Source of the DNA: Alteromonas_F sp964429915 | GTDB taxonomy: Bacteria > Pseudomonadota > Gammaproteobacteria > Enterobacterales > Alteromonadaceae | NCBI GenBank assembly: GCA_964429915.1 | Contig: CAYSDZ010000003.1 | Coordinates: 62,001-126,000 of the forward strand | Direction of reading: 5' to 3' | Length of the DNA stretch: 64,000 bases | Shown: piece after piece, positions 55,071 to 64,000 of the stretch | How the letters are laid out: each line of letters starts with the position of its first letter | How positions within the stretch are numbered: the stretch's first letter is position 1 | The notes under the pieces: model-generated | What the model saw: only the letters and a program-made list of their open reading frames with translations | What the model was told of the DNA's origin: nothing | Databases searched by the model: none | Position numbers and translations under genes: made by a program

Positions 55071-56483
55071 TTACCGCCCTTTTCCAAAAATCACTACTTC
55101 AACGGTTCGGATTAAAATTAAAAGATCTAACAGTAAACTTTGATGTTTTACATAGTACAAATCGAACTTTAATTTTTCCATTGAATCTTCAACACTTGCA
55201 CCGTAGGGATAATTCAGTTGTGCCCACCCTGCAAGGCCAGGTTTAACATTGTGCCGTTGGTTATAATAAGGAATTTCACTCACGAGTTTTTCAACAAACT
55301 CTGGACGTTCGGGACGAGGCCCAATTAATGACATTTCACCTTTGAAGATATTTAACAATTGGGGCAGCTCATCGAGTCGATATTTGCGGATAAAGTGTCC
55401 AATTCGCGTCACTCTATTATCACCTTTGGTCGCCCATTTTGCTCCGTCTTTCTCTGCATCCGGACGCATGCTACGGAATTTTATAATTTTAAATAGGCGC
55501 CCGTTTAGCCCTACTCTCTCCTGTTTATAAAACACCGAGGTTTTAGTGCGCCTGCCGTCATCAAGGTAAATAACAACAGCTGTCATCAGCATAAACGGCC
55601 ATACAAAAAACAAGACAAAAAGTGCAAATAGAGCGTTGAGAGAATAGTCGATGGCGTCTCGTAAATAATTTTGAGTTTGGAAACCATTGCTGTAAATAAC
55701 CCAGCTTGGATACATTAAATTCACTACAATTTGACCAGTTTCACGTTCCATAAAATCTAGCAAGTCGGTGACATTCACGCCGCGTAAACGACATTCAAAC
55801 AACACATCGATGGGCAAAGTTCCTCTTCTTTGGTCACAAGCAATAATGACTTCTTCAATCTCGTTTTCTGACACAAATTGCTGTAGGTTTTGCGCGATAT
55901 TTAAATGGATCAGCTTTTCGTTGCGAATTCCGTCTTCTCTATTGTCACCTGGCACTGGAATAAAACCCACCAAGTCAAAAGCAATACGATCGACGTCTCT
56001 ACGCATGCGCTTTTCAATAATAGACGCTCGCTCGCCAGCCCCTAAAACTACAATGCGTACTTTGCCAAGCCCTAGCAGACCGAGTCGATTAGTGAAATAG
56101 CGAAAGAAAATTAACGCCACGATCACACTTACCATTGCTACAGGCAGGTAGTAACCCTGAATTTTGATGGTATGAAAAACCGTTTCTAAAAGAATTTCAG
56201 AGACAAAAAAACTAATGCCCACACTGACGAAAATGCGTCGAATGAGTCCGCGAAACGTTTCTCTAAGTTTGGTTTCGTACAAACCGACAGAGAGAGAGCT
56301 AAAAAGAATAACCAGCGTAATTGTGGCGATGTTAACCGCCAGCACTTCCAAAGTGGCGACGTTAGTGTAGCCAAACTGCAACATAACAAAGTGGGTAATG
56401 TAACAAATATAGGCAATGACTATTGCTTCAGTTGCCACCAATACATTAGAACGTTTATTTTGGTTTTTCTTATTAACAGCCAC
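55071..56483 (-). CDS. XrtA/PEP-CTERM system sugar-phosphate transferase (initiating glycosyltransferase)
   Basis: Polyprenyl-phosphate sugar-phosphate transferase of 470 residues, the XrtA-associated EpsB type. Four N-terminal helices (about 15-125) precede a Rossmann-like domain (VVLGAGERASII) and the conserved bacterial sugar-transferase domain with KFRSMRPDAE, YRLDELPQLLNIFKGEMSLIGPRP. It should start the repeat by placing the first sugar phosphate on undecaprenyl phosphate. It is the promoter-proximal gene of the minus-strand XrtA unit. Confidence 0.94.
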   Translation of the reverse strand: MAVNKKNQNKRSNVLVATEAIVIAYICYITHFVMLQFGYTNVATLEVLAVNIATITLVILFSSLSVGLYETKLRETFRGLIRRIFVSVGISFFVSEILLETVFHTIKIQGYYLPVAMVSVIVALIFFRYFTNRLGLLGLGKVRIVVLGAGERASIIEKRMRRDVDRIAFDLVGFIPVPGDNREDGIRNEKLIHLNIAQNLQQFVSENEIEEVIIACDQRRGTLPIDVLFECRLRGVNVTDLLDFMERETGQIVVNLMYPSWVIYSNGFQTQNYLRDAIDYSLNALFALFVLFFVWPFMLMTAVVIYLDDGRRTKTSVFYKQERVGLNGRLFKIIKFRSMRPDAEKDGAKWATKGDNRVTRIGHFIRKYRLDELPQLLNIFKGEMSLIGPRPERPEFVEKLVSEIPYYNQRHNVKPGLAGWAQLNYPYGASVEDSMEKLKFDLYYVKHQSLLLDLLILIRTVEVVIFGKGR

Positions 56484-56614
56484 AGTTAACCCCGCTCGGC
56501 TTGATACAATGTAGTCATAAATCGATGAATTGTAATAGACTACCCAAGGTGTAGGTATTATAGTGAATAAAGTTCAAGGATAAATGACTTTATTTTGAAA
56601 CTTAACAATAATCA
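56484..56614. promoter_or_regulatory. Divergent intergenic region of the XrtA core
   Basis: This 131-bp gap separates the minus-strand XrtA unit from the export unit and should carry promoters for both. It is AT-rich. I see no -24/-12 sigma-54 site, no JUMPstart/ops-like element and no convincing -35/-10 pair. Confidence 0.4.
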
Positions 56615-57268
56615 ATGAGTGCGGGAACATCTCACATGAAACGCTTAGACACAGTACTTAAAGTAGCAGCAATTTTGGGTGCAGTAGGCTTTACAGCTTG
56701 CTCATCGCTTCCAACCCTACCAGAAGCCACAACACGCCCATCGTTAACCACCGATGTAAATAGTTATCAATACCTGATTGGTCCAGGAGACAACCTGACT
56801 ATCTTTGTATGGCGAAATCCTGAAATTTCGGGCAACTTTATTGTAAGACCAGATGGCAAAGTAACGACGGCATTGGTTGAAGATATTGATGTGGCAGGTA
56901 GAACGCCTACTATGTTGGCCAGAGAAATCGAAGAAGCGTTGGGTCAATACATCAACAACCCCAGAGTAACGGTGAGTGTTAATAACTTCCGTGGTCCTCT
57001 AAGCGAGCAAGTTCGCGTAATTGGAGAGGCGACAAACCCTAACGCGATAAACTATACAGAACATATGACCTTACTCGACCTCATGATCGCAGTGGGCGGT
57101 TTAACCGAGTTTGCTAATGGTAATGGAGCAAAGTTGGTTCGAGTTATAGACGGCAAACAACGCTCTTTCGATTTGGACATAGACGACTTAGTACGTGAAG
57201 GCGATATAAGAAAGAATATCGACATTTTACCCGGCGACATCGTAATCATTCCCGAAGCATGGTTTTAG
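56615..57268 (+). CDS. XrtA system exopolysaccharide export protein (Wza-like lipoprotein)
   Basis: Polysaccharide export protein of 217 residues of the XrtA-associated kind. A signal peptide (KRLDTVLKVAAILGAVGF) leads to the lipobox FTACSS, giving an outer-membrane lipoprotein. The mature part has the export domain (YLIGPGDNLTIFVWRNPE) and a SLBB-like domain (RVIGEATNPNAINY). It should form the outer-membrane channel or its base. ATG 56636 is an alternative start that shortens the n-region. First gene of the plus-strand export unit. Confidence 0.93.
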   Translation: MSAGTSHMKRLDTVLKVAAILGAVGFTACSSLPTLPEATTRPSLTTDVNSYQYLIGPGDNLTIFVWRNPEISGNFIVRPDGKVTTALVEDIDVAGRTPTMLAREIEEALGQYINNPRVTVSVNNFRGPLSEQVRVIGEATNPNAINYTEHMTLLDLMIAVGGLTEFANGNGAKLVRVIDGKQRSFDLDIDDLVREGDIRKNIDILPGDIVIIPEAWF

Positions 57269-57305
57269 TTTGAGCAGCCGAGAAGTAAATGGATAATAAA
57301 AAATA

Positions 57306-58880
57306 ATGCAGGATTTTCAGCAAACGCTAAATCAGATTCTCGACTATGTTAAGGGGATCTGGATAAAAAAACGTTACGTGATGATTTGCTCTTGGCTCAT
57401 TTGTCCAATTGGCTTTTTCTACGTAGCTTCACTTCCCGATGTTTATCAATCGAAGTCTGTTGTTTTTGTAGACACGCGTTCCGTATTGCAACCCTTGATG
57501 GACGGAATTGCGCTGCAAACTAACCCACAGTCAGAAATACAAATAATGGCGAGGACCTTGCTAAGCCGCTCTAATGTCGAAAAAATTGCGCGAGAAAGTG
57601 ATTTAGACATAACAGTGCAAACTGAGTCGCAGTTTGAAGGTTTAGTCAGCAGGCTGCAAAATAGGATTCAGTTAAAATCGACAGGACGCACCAACATTTA
57701 TACGATTAGTTACAGCAACCCCAGTCCGGCTGTTGCACAAAATGTTGTTCAGGAAACCTTAGACTTATTTGTGGAAGGTTCGCTTGGCAACAACCGCCGA
57801 GATAATGACACAGCAGGCCGATTTTTAAATGAGCAAATCGCTGAATATGAAACTCGTCTCGCTGAAGCTGAACAGCGCCTTGCTGACTTTAAACGTCAAT
57901 ATAACAATATTTTGCCTGTTCAGGGGTCTTTCTACTCGACACTTTCTTCACAAGCAAGAAATCTAGAGGAAGTACAATTACAAATTCGTCAAACTCAGCA
58001 GCAAGTTGAGTCGATGAAAAAGCAGTTGACCACCGACCCTTCTCAAGTCGATGGATTCAGTGTTAACAACGCGGATGAGCCTGTTCTTAGAACACGCTAC
58101 GACGATCGAATTCTTGCATTGGAAGGAAAAATCGACGAGTTAAGATTACGGTTTACTGACAAGCATCCTGACGTTATTGAAGCCAATAACTTGTTAACCA
58201 GTTTAGAAGACGCAAGAGCGAAAGAAATAGAAGCATTTTTATCCGCCCCCCAAGATGGAAGCGCTCCGCTTAGCGAACTTAATCGGCAGTTAAAATTGGA
58301 AATGAGTATCTTACAAGGCGAAGTAGCTTCACTACAGGTAAAAGAACTCAGTATCAAAAACAAAATGGAAGAACTCGAGTCTAAAATAGACTTGGTCCCG
58401 CAAATTGAAGCTGAAGCTGCGGCCTTAAATAGAGACTACGGAATTACTCAAAACAAATATGAAGAACTCCTTGCTCGAAGAGAAGCGGCTGATCTCTCTA
58501 GACGTGCCGATGTATCAGCAGAGGATTTACAGTTTCGTATTATCGAACCGCCATTATTACCCAATAAGCCATCAGGCCCAAAGCGATTAGTTTTCTATAC
58601 AGGTGTGCTTATGTTGGGCTTTGGTGCCGGCATTGCATTAGCCTTTTTAGTCAGCCAGCTTCGCCCAGTGCTGATTCGTGATAGTCAGCTTGTTAGTATG
58701 ACATCTTACCCAGTGTGGGGAGTGGTAACGCATTTGGATAAAGCAAAAATCATTAAAAAGAATAGAATTCGTCTGGTTGCTTTCCTCATTTCATCTGGAG
58801 GAGTATTTGGCATTTATGCAGTGCTAGCTGCTGCTGAAGTGTTAAACATTAACCTACTTCAAAGGTTTGCACTACTATGA
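57306..58880 (+). CDS. XrtA system polysaccharide chain-length determinant (Wzz-like)
   Basis: Inner-membrane Wzz/PCP-type protein of 524 residues. An N-terminal helix (about 24-43) starts the Wzz domain, followed by a long periplasmic coiled-coil region (about 180-400 with EQIAEYETRLAEAEQRLADF) and a C-terminal helix near 430-455. Another hydrophobic segment lies near 492-512. It controls polymer length together with the next gene, a tyrosine kinase, whose start overlaps its stop by 4 bp. Confidence 0.92.
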   Translation: MQDFQQTLNQILDYVKGIWIKKRYVMICSWLICPIGFFYVASLPDVYQSKSVVFVDTRSVLQPLMDGIALQTNPQSEIQIMARTLLSRSNVEKIARESDLDITVQTESQFEGLVSRLQNRIQLKSTGRTNIYTISYSNPSPAVAQNVVQETLDLFVEGSLGNNRRDNDTAGRFLNEQIAEYETRLAEAEQRLADFKRQYNNILPVQGSFYSTLSSQARNLEEVQLQIRQTQQQVESMKKQLTTDPSQVDGFSVNNADEPVLRTRYDDRILALEGKIDELRLRFTDKHPDVIEANNLLTSLEDARAKEIEAFLSAPQDGSAPLSELNRQLKLEMSILQGEVASLQVKELSIKNKMEELESKIDLVPQIEAEAAALNRDYGITQNKYEELLARREAADLSRRADVSAEDLQFRIIEPPLLPNKPSGPKRLVFYTGVLMLGFGAGIALAFLVSQLRPVLIRDSQLVSMTSYPVWGVVTHLDKAKIIKKNRIRLVAFLISSGGVFGIYAVLAAAEVLNINLLQRFALL

Positions 58881-59815
58881 ACAATACCATTGAAAAGGCC
58901 CTGCAGCGCCAGCGCGAAGCAGAAGCAAAACAAAAAGCTCAATCGATTGAAACGCAACAATCAGATGAGCCGCAAGAAAATGAAGAGCTTATCGACAGCA
59001 ACGCAGTTGCGGATAAGCCAAGTGAGGTAGAAAATACTCAAGCGGTTACTTCAAACGAAGCAGCAAGTAAGGCCAATACAAACGCCCCATTTAATATTGA
59101 TTTAGTGCGGCTTGAAGCGAATGGTCATGTTTCGACGCTAAGCCGTAGAAGCCAGATAAATGAAGAATATCGGGAAATAAAGCGCAAATTATTAACCAAC
59201 GCATTTGGGAAATTGTCGCTTACCCTTAAAAACAGCAACATCATCATGGTTACCAGTGCCCGACCCTCCGAGGGAAAGACATTTACAGCAGTGAATCTGG
59301 CTTTAAGTGTTGCCATAGAACAAGATAAGACCGTTCTTCTTGTCGACGCTGATGTACTCAAGCCCAATGTGTGTAATACACTTGGTGTTGAGAAACGCAG
59401 AGGGCTGATGGAGTATCTTCTAGGTGAGGCAGATGACCTTTCTGAGGTTATGTATCACACCAATATCGACAAGCTTAAGATCATTCCATCGGGTAAATCT
59501 CATCATTTATCTACCGAATTGCTTGCCAGCCAAAAAATGCTTGAAACTGTCGATGAGTTTGCAAACCGCTACCCTGATCGAATCGTTATTTTTGATACCC
59601 CGCCGCTTATAGGCATTAACGAATCGGCTATTCTTGCAAATTTTGCAGGTCAAGCAGTAGTAGTCACTGAGGAAGGCAAGTCTAAATTAAGTGATATTCG
59701 TTTTTCGGTAGAAAGACTCAATCCCGATATGGCAATCGGCTTCGTAGTAAACAAGTCAGTGAATAACGACGCGCAAGGAACCGGCTACTATGGCTATTAC
59801 TACGCTGAAAGTTAA
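58877..59815 (+). CDS. XrtA-associated tyrosine autokinase (BY-kinase)
   Basis: Cytoplasmic bacterial tyrosine kinase of 312 residues. After a low-complexity Gln/Glu-rich start (about 1-75), it has Walker A SARPSEGKT (127-135), the Walker A' LLVDADVLKPN and a switch region VIFDTPPL. The end GYYGYYYAES has clustered tyrosines expected to be autophosphorylated. It regulates the chain-length protein upstream. The gene overlaps the next one by 26 bp. Confidence 0.93.
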   Translation: MNNTIEKALQRQREAEAKQKAQSIETQQSDEPQENEELIDSNAVADKPSEVENTQAVTSNEAASKANTNAPFNIDLVRLEANGHVSTLSRRSQINEEYREIKRKLLTNAFGKLSLTLKNSNIIMVTSARPSEGKTFTAVNLALSVAIEQDKTVLLVDADVLKPNVCNTLGVEKRRGLMEYLLGEADDLSEVMYHTNIDKLKIIPSGKSHHLSTELLASQKMLETVDEFANRYPDRIVIFDTPPLIGINESAILANFAGQAVVVTEEGKSKLSDIRFSVERLNPDMAIGFVVNKSVNNDAQGTGYYGYYYAES

Positions 59816-61484
59816 TCGTTTCAAGCACACACCTATTGCGCTGTTATTAACAGGTACAATGTTAAGTGCTGTGCCTCATGATACGTTTGCTCAGCAAAAT
59901 CAAGTGGGTTTTGATGTATCTGCCTTGGTACGCACCGAGCTTATTCAACAAAACGTAGAGTCTGACACACTGGCGAGCCAAGACTTAACGACCTTTAGTT
60001 TGCGTCCGCAAGTTACTCTCAGCTACCAGTCAAGTAAAGTGAGAGGTGCTTTTACCAGCTCAGTTACTCACCTTGAGCGAGAAAGCGAAACCGCCAATCA
60101 AGAACAAACGTTTAGTGAATACACCTATTCTGCTCAAGCCGAATTAATCGACAATGTACTAGGACTAGGCGTAAATGGAGCATTGAATTTTCAAAACGGA
60201 CAAGCAGGTAACTTTTTGGTCAATGACTTTGTGAATGATCAAGGACAACTAAGACGGGTACGTTCCAATACTGTGTCTTTGTTTGGATCTTCGCAGAATG
60301 GCGACTGGATACGTGGAAGTGGCACTGCTTCTTACACAAAAGTTGAAGCAGAAAGAAACGAAGTACTTAATAACCAAGCCTTAGACAGTGATATCTATGC
60401 TGCTCAAGGTCAGCTTCGCCAAGGCGATGAAATAAACGGCGTCGTATTTTCCCTAACCGGTCTATATCGCAATGTTGACCAAAACCAAGCCAGTAATCTA
60501 GGTGATTTTAAAACACGGTTCGTACGAGCAACTACAGATATTCTTTTGCTTGGAAATTGGGGTCTGCGCTTTGAAGCACAACACGAAGCAAACCAAATTT
60601 CCAGTTTAAATAATAATTTCGTTTCAGCCAGAAGCTTTAACAGCTATGGTGCTGGTATTACTTATTACCGCTCGGAAAACCGCTTTTTATCAGTAACGTA
60701 TAACACTACCGAGGCCGATATTGAATCGCAAGACGGTGAAGGATTTATAGGTGTCGATTTAAACTGGGCCTTTAGCGCACGCACCAGTATCGCGGCAAGA
60801 TATACACGCCGTTTCTTTGGTGACAGTGGTCTTGTATCGCTGCGCTACAACACCAAACGCTTGCGTTCTTCTTTGAGCTACACCGAGCAAGTAACGACTA
60901 ATTCCATTCTACAATCAAGCATTCAGAGTTTAGGGACGTTCGTTTGCCCAATCGGAGCTTCTCAAATAGGCTCATGCTTTCAGCCGGATAGTTTAAACTT
61001 TGAACTTGATCCCGGCCAAGAGTTTGCGCAATTTAATCAGCTCAATTTAGAAGTAAACGATAATGTCATATTGAGAAAAGCCAATAATGCTCAATTAGGC
61101 TATTCGTTTTCACGTCTCGATGTCACGTTGTTCTCCGTGTTCTCGGAAGAGATATTTCTAGATGCTGATGCAGAACGCCGCTCACTTTCTGGTGGGATGG
61201 CATTAAGTTATGAGCTGGGCGTTCATACCAGTGTAAATGCGAGATTTACGTATGCTGATATCGAAGCTCAAGGAACAACAAATTCACAAGTTGGCGGATT
61301 TTTTGCCGGAGATAGCGAGAATACCAACGCGTCAATAGGGTTGAGCAGACGTATTGGTCAGCGTTTATCGACTAATGCTAACTTTGTGTATTTAAATAGA
61401 ACAGGCAACAACATTAATAGAGCGTTCGGAAGCAACTTTACTGACAGAAGAATAACCCTGGGTTTAAGTTATATTTTTGAATAA
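59790..61484 (+). CDS. PEP-CTERM system-associated outer-membrane beta-barrel protein
   Basis: Exported protein of 564 residues. A signal peptide (ending DTFA, residue about 34) precedes a chain of alternating beta strands with aromatic girdles, ending in a C-terminal SYIFE strand typical of outer-membrane barrels (YFE-like final Phe). It matches the XrtA-associated TIGR03016-type family. It probably supports EPS secretion across the outer membrane. It overlaps the kinase by 26 bp and is followed by a strong bidirectional terminator. Confidence 0.85.
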   Translation: MAITTLKVNRFKHTPIALLLTGTMLSAVPHDTFAQQNQVGFDVSALVRTELIQQNVESDTLASQDLTTFSLRPQVTLSYQSSKVRGAFTSSVTHLERESETANQEQTFSEYTYSAQAELIDNVLGLGVNGALNFQNGQAGNFLVNDFVNDQGQLRRVRSNTVSLFGSSQNGDWIRGSGTASYTKVEAERNEVLNNQALDSDIYAAQGQLRQGDEINGVVFSLTGLYRNVDQNQASNLGDFKTRFVRATTDILLLGNWGLRFEAQHEANQISSLNNNFVSARSFNSYGAGITYYRSENRFLSVTYNTTEADIESQDGEGFIGVDLNWAFSARTSIAARYTRRFFGDSGLVSLRYNTKRLRSSLSYTEQVTTNSILQSSIQSLGTFVCPIGASQIGSCFQPDSLNFELDPGQEFAQFNQLNLEVNDNVILRKANNAQLGYSFSRLDVTLFSVFSEEIFLDADAERRSLSGGMALSYELGVHTSVNARFTYADIEAQGTTNSQVGGFFAGDSENTNASIGLSRRIGQRLSTNANFVYLNRTGNNINRAFGSNFTDRRITLGLSYIFE

Positions 61485-61495
61485 CGTTACCCAAA

Positions 61496-61524
61496 CAAAA
61501 GGCGCTCTACGCGCCTTTTGTTTT
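61496..61524. terminator. Bidirectional rho-independent terminator
   Basis: A perfect 10-bp inverted repeat (61496-61505 and 61511-61520, loop TCTAC) is flanked by A-rich sequence upstream and T-rich (TTTTATG) downstream. It sits between two convergent genes, so it can end both the outer-membrane protein transcript and the ATPase transcript. Confidence 0.85.
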
Positions 61525-61559
61525 ATGCATTTTTTGATACTGGTTTTGCAGTAACACTA

Positions 61560-62630
61560 TTACTTTTCATCTTTTAAACGCACGTAAGTTCGGTATTTCT
61601 TCTTAAGTAATTTATCAATATATTGAGTCAGCCTAACTTTGTGACTAATCGCGTCATCCAGTGCATCCACCAACTCACCCAACATTGCTTTGTAGTACTT
61701 AACATCTTTTATTTCATTTCCATTCGCTGTGTACTCAACGCTTTCATCTGCATCATTCGTTTGAGATGAGTCGGCATTTTTTTCAGGTTCCGAATCAGCG
61801 CTTTGAACCGAATGGGGTTCAAACATTTCACTTTTCACTTCTTCAATAACCGTGGCAACGGCGCGCTCGTCAAGCAGTTCTAATTCTTCTAAAAAGCCAT
61901 AAAGCAAAATTCTGTCCATCAGCGTATTAATTTTCCTTGGAATACCTCTGGTAAAACTGAATATCTGTTCGTAGGCACCCTCTGAAAACAATCTCTTCCC
62001 CGTCCATCCAGCGTGGTGAAGGCGATGCTCAATGTACGAGGTCACTTCTTCTATGCTTAGCGACGCCAAATGGCACGAAGCTACAATGCGTTGCCTAAAT
62101 TGCTCCATGTTAGGCGCGCGCAAAATGGGCTGTAATTCTTCTTGTCCCAACAAAAAACTCTGTAAAAGTGGTTTGCCATTTTCTTGAAAGTTAGACAGCA
62201 TTCGCAACTCTTCAATGGTTTCCAAAGGCAAATTCTGTGCTTCATCAACCAGCAAGAGTGCTCGCTTCCCTTGTTGATGTAGTTCGTACAAATACACTTC
62301 TAAGCGCTTGAGTATGTCAGCCTTACTTTTTGCCTCTACATCAAGATGAAACTTAGCCGCCACCATTTTAACTAATTCATCCGGGGTAAGTTTAGGCGTT
62401 ACAATTTGTGCGGCTTCAATATCGGCCTGAATATCGTTGAGCAAACTATTTGCAATCGTTGTTTTACCCGTGCCAATCCCCCCCGTTATAACAATAAACC
62501 CTTCTGCTTGAGACAGGCCGTATTGTAAATACGACATCGCGCGTTTATGCCATTTACTAGCATAGTAAAAAGCAGGGTCTGGGGTGAGTTGGAAAGGTTT
62601 AGAATTTAAACCGTAGTAACTTTCATACAT
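61560..62630 (-). CDS. XrtA/PEP-CTERM system ATPase (ExeA/GspA-like)
   Basis: AAA-type ATPase of 356 residues of the exosortase-associated family. Walker A is GGIGTGKTT (50-58) and Walker B LLLVDEAQNL (about 122-131); the sensor region QSFLLGQEELQP follows. A charged, acidic, Ser-rich linker (about 270-310) precedes a helical tail. There is no clear membrane helix. It may assist assembly of the EPS export complex. It is convergent with the outer-membrane gene, with its own promoter expected at 62631-62712. Confidence 0.9.
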   Translation of the reverse strand: MYESYYGLNSKPFQLTPDPAFYYASKWHKRAMSYLQYGLSQAEGFIVITGGIGTGKTTIANSLLNDIQADIEAAQIVTPKLTPDELVKMVAAKFHLDVEAKSKADILKRLEVYLYELHQQGKRALLLVDEAQNLPLETIEELRMLSNFQENGKPLLQSFLLGQEELQPILRAPNMEQFRQRIVASCHLASLSIEEVTSYIEHRLHHAGWTGKRLFSEGAYEQIFSFTRGIPRKINTLMDRILLYGFLEELELLDERAVATVIEEVKSEMFEPHSVQSADSEPEKNADSSQTNDADESVEYTANGNEIKDVKYYKAMLGELVDALDDAISHKVRLTQYIDKLLKKKYRTYVRLKDEK

Positions 62631-62712
62631 TGTATAAATTTAGGTCCATTTTTGAGCTTTAGATAGCTTACCGCAACATGTTCAATCGAGCTACCATTAG
62701 TACGTGTTAACT

Positions 62713-64000
62713 TTACTTATGCTGTTCTACTAATTGCTTGATAATACCTGTTGTCGAAACGCCTTCTTCAAAATGAAGCACTTTTACTGTACCGCCGTTG
62801 GCAAGCACCGCATCACCTCCTGCAATCTGTTCTACTTGGTAGTCACCGCCTTTCACTAAAACGTCAGGTAGGACTTCGCCAATTAATCGGGCAGGTGTAT
62901 CTTCGCTAAATGGCACCACCCAGTGTACTGACGATAACCCTGCTAATACGGCCATCCGTCGATTAACCGCATTAACAGGCCGTCCTGCTCCTTTTAAGCC
63001 ACGAACTGAGGCGTCATCGTTTACCGCAACAATAAGACGGTCGCCTAGCTTTGCGGCTTCAGTAAGGTAGGAAACATGTCCTGAATGCAAAATATCGAAG
63101 CAACCATTGGTCATCACCACAGTTTCTCCACGAGCTTTGGCTGCTTTCACTGCTTCAATAAGTTGTGTTTCGCTAAGTACACCGGCATCGTTTGCACTGT
63201 GTTGATGGCTTGCAAACACGGCTAATTCGGTTGCACTGACACTTGATGTACCCACTTTTCCAACGACAAGACTTGCAGCGTAATTCGCCAAGACGCAGGC
63301 TTCGGGCAGTGCAAGCCCAGCGCCTATTGATGCAGCTAGGGTGGAAACAACGGTATCACCAGCTCCTGTTACGTCATACACTTCACGAGCCTTAGCCGGT
63401 AAGTGCAAGGTGGTATTGTTTGATGTAAACAAGGACATCCCTTTTTCAGCGCGAGTCAGGAGTAAGGCCTCTAGCTCATATAATTTTCGAGTCCGTTCAG
63501 CTTGAGAAAATAAAGTTTGCTCGTCATTGACTGCTCCTGTTGCCAATGCCAACTCTGCGACATTTGGTGTGATCAAAGTCGCTCCTCGATACTTTTCAAA
63601 ACACTGGCCTTTTGGATCAACCACGATAGGAATGTTTTTATTGCGAGCCAGAGCTATCAAGGATTCAACTTTGCTTAAGGTTCCTTTGTTGTAGTCGGAT
63701 AAAACGAGCACGTTAATTGTGTCAAGCAATGCAGCGAAACGCTGCTCCAACACCGTTTTATCGACCTTTGAAAACGATTTTTCAAAATCCATTCGCAACA
63801 GTTGTTGATTGCGACTAAGCACTCTTAGCTTGGTAATAGTAGAAAAGTTTTTTTCGGTAAGTAAATGCGTACTTATTTCGTATGAGCACAATTTACTCTC
63901 TAACAAGCTAGCATTGTCATCGTCACCCACTAATCCGAGTAAGCTTACTTTTGCACCCAATGCAGCAGCATTAATTGCCACGTTGGCTGCCCCCCCAGGG
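62713..64000 (-). CDS. hldE: Bifunctional heptose kinase/adenylyltransferase HldE (partial, N-terminus outside window)
   Basis: LPS-core ADP-heptose pathway enzyme: ribokinase-like heptose-7-phosphate kinase followed by heptose-1-phosphate adenylyltransferase. The right edge cuts the 5' end; the frame continues through PGGAANVAINA (the family motif, near the window edge) to the end. The kinase active-site motif is DVTGAGDTVVS, and the nucleotidyltransferase motif is TNGCFDILHSGHVSYL. The chain end VEQHK is complete. It is a minus-strand gene 82 bp upstream of the XrtA ATPase gene. Confidence 0.96.
   Translation of the reverse strand, partial: PGGAANVAINAAALGAKVSLLGLVGDDDNASLLESKLCSYEISTHLLTEKNFSTITKLRVLSRNQQLLRMDFEKSFSKVDKTVLEQRFAALLDTINVLVLSDYNKGTLSKVESLIALARNKNIPIVVDPKGQCFEKYRGATLITPNVAELALATGAVNDEQTLFSQAERTRKLYELEALLLTRAEKGMSLFTSNNTTLHLPAKAREVYDVTGAGDTVVSTLAASIGAGLALPEACVLANYAASLVVGKVGTSSVSATELAVFASHQHSANDAGVLSETQLIEAVKAAKARGETVVMTNGCFDILHSGHVSYLTEAAKLGDRLIVAVNDDASVRGLKGAGRPVNAVNRRMAVLAGLSSVHWVVPFSEDTPARLIGEVLPDVLVKGGDYQVEQIAGGDAVLANGGTVKVLHFEEGVSTTGIIKQLVEQHK

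Noticed and set aside
1..64000. CRISPR arrays, insertion sequences, tRNA or rRNA genes
   Set aside because: I saw no regularly spaced repeats, transposase-like ORFs or tRNA/rRNA-like sequence on reading the window.

Overview
The window is chromosomal DNA from a gammaproteobacterium, most likely a marine member of the Alteromonadales (Alteromonas/Glaciecola-like). The evidence is the conserved queA-tgt-yajC-secD-secF order, a yjfIJKLMC-type cluster, VC0807-family and CheV proteins, moderate-to-low GC, and a very large XrtA/PEP-CTERM exopolysaccharide (EPS) locus. Species cannot be fixed from the sequence alone.

Layout. 1-6.2 kb is housekeeping: the 3' part of an exonuclease III gene (cut by the left edge), then queA-tgt-yajC-secD-secF on the minus strand. 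6.4-12.0 kb holds a DUF6471 gene and, divergent from it, a seven-gene membrane-stress-type operon (DUF2170, PspA/IM30, K+ channel, DUF2491, DUF350, DUF1190, glutathionylspermidine-synthase-like ATP-grasp). 12.0-22.8 kb is mixed: a glycosyltransferase, a secreted protein with a PEP-CTERM-like tail behind a good sigma-54 promoter, a rhomboid protease, a VC0807-family membrane protein, alkaline phosphatase, CheV, a LysR regulator, a patatin, a UDP-sugar epimerase, a trypsin-like protease and a DUF218 protein.

22.9-62.6 kb is an approximately 40 kb XrtA/exosortase EPS locus in several transcription units. It begins with an N-acyl-amino-acid-synthase-like acyltransferase next to a 4-cresol-dehydrogenase-like flavoprotein, then the TPR lipoprotein PrsT, FemAB-like proteins, a RIFT-barrel protein, many glycosyltransferases, deacetylases, an amidotransferase, an FkbM methyltransferase, a periplasmic beta-helix protein and two sulfotransferases. 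It continues with a flippase (Wzx type), an O-antigen-ligase-family protein, exosortase A, the initiating sugar-phosphate transferase, and the export gene, chain-length gene, tyrosine kinase, outer-membrane protein and ATPase. hldE (cut by the right edge) follows.

How it fits together (inference): the initiating transferase and glycosyltransferases build a lipid-linked repeat; flippase, polymerase/ligase, chain-length protein, kinase and outer-membrane export proteins assemble and export it; deacetylases, sulfotransferases, a methyltransferase, an acyltransferase and an amidotransferase decorate it. Exosortase A sorts PEP-CTERM proteins, one of which is probably encoded at 13.6 kb. Points most worth a second look are the sigma-54/PEP-CTERM/rhomboid block, the acyltransferase-flavoprotein pair, the apparent frameshift at the start of the RIFT-barrel gene, the G9 tract in the deacetylase, and the K+ channel inserted in the yjf cluster.
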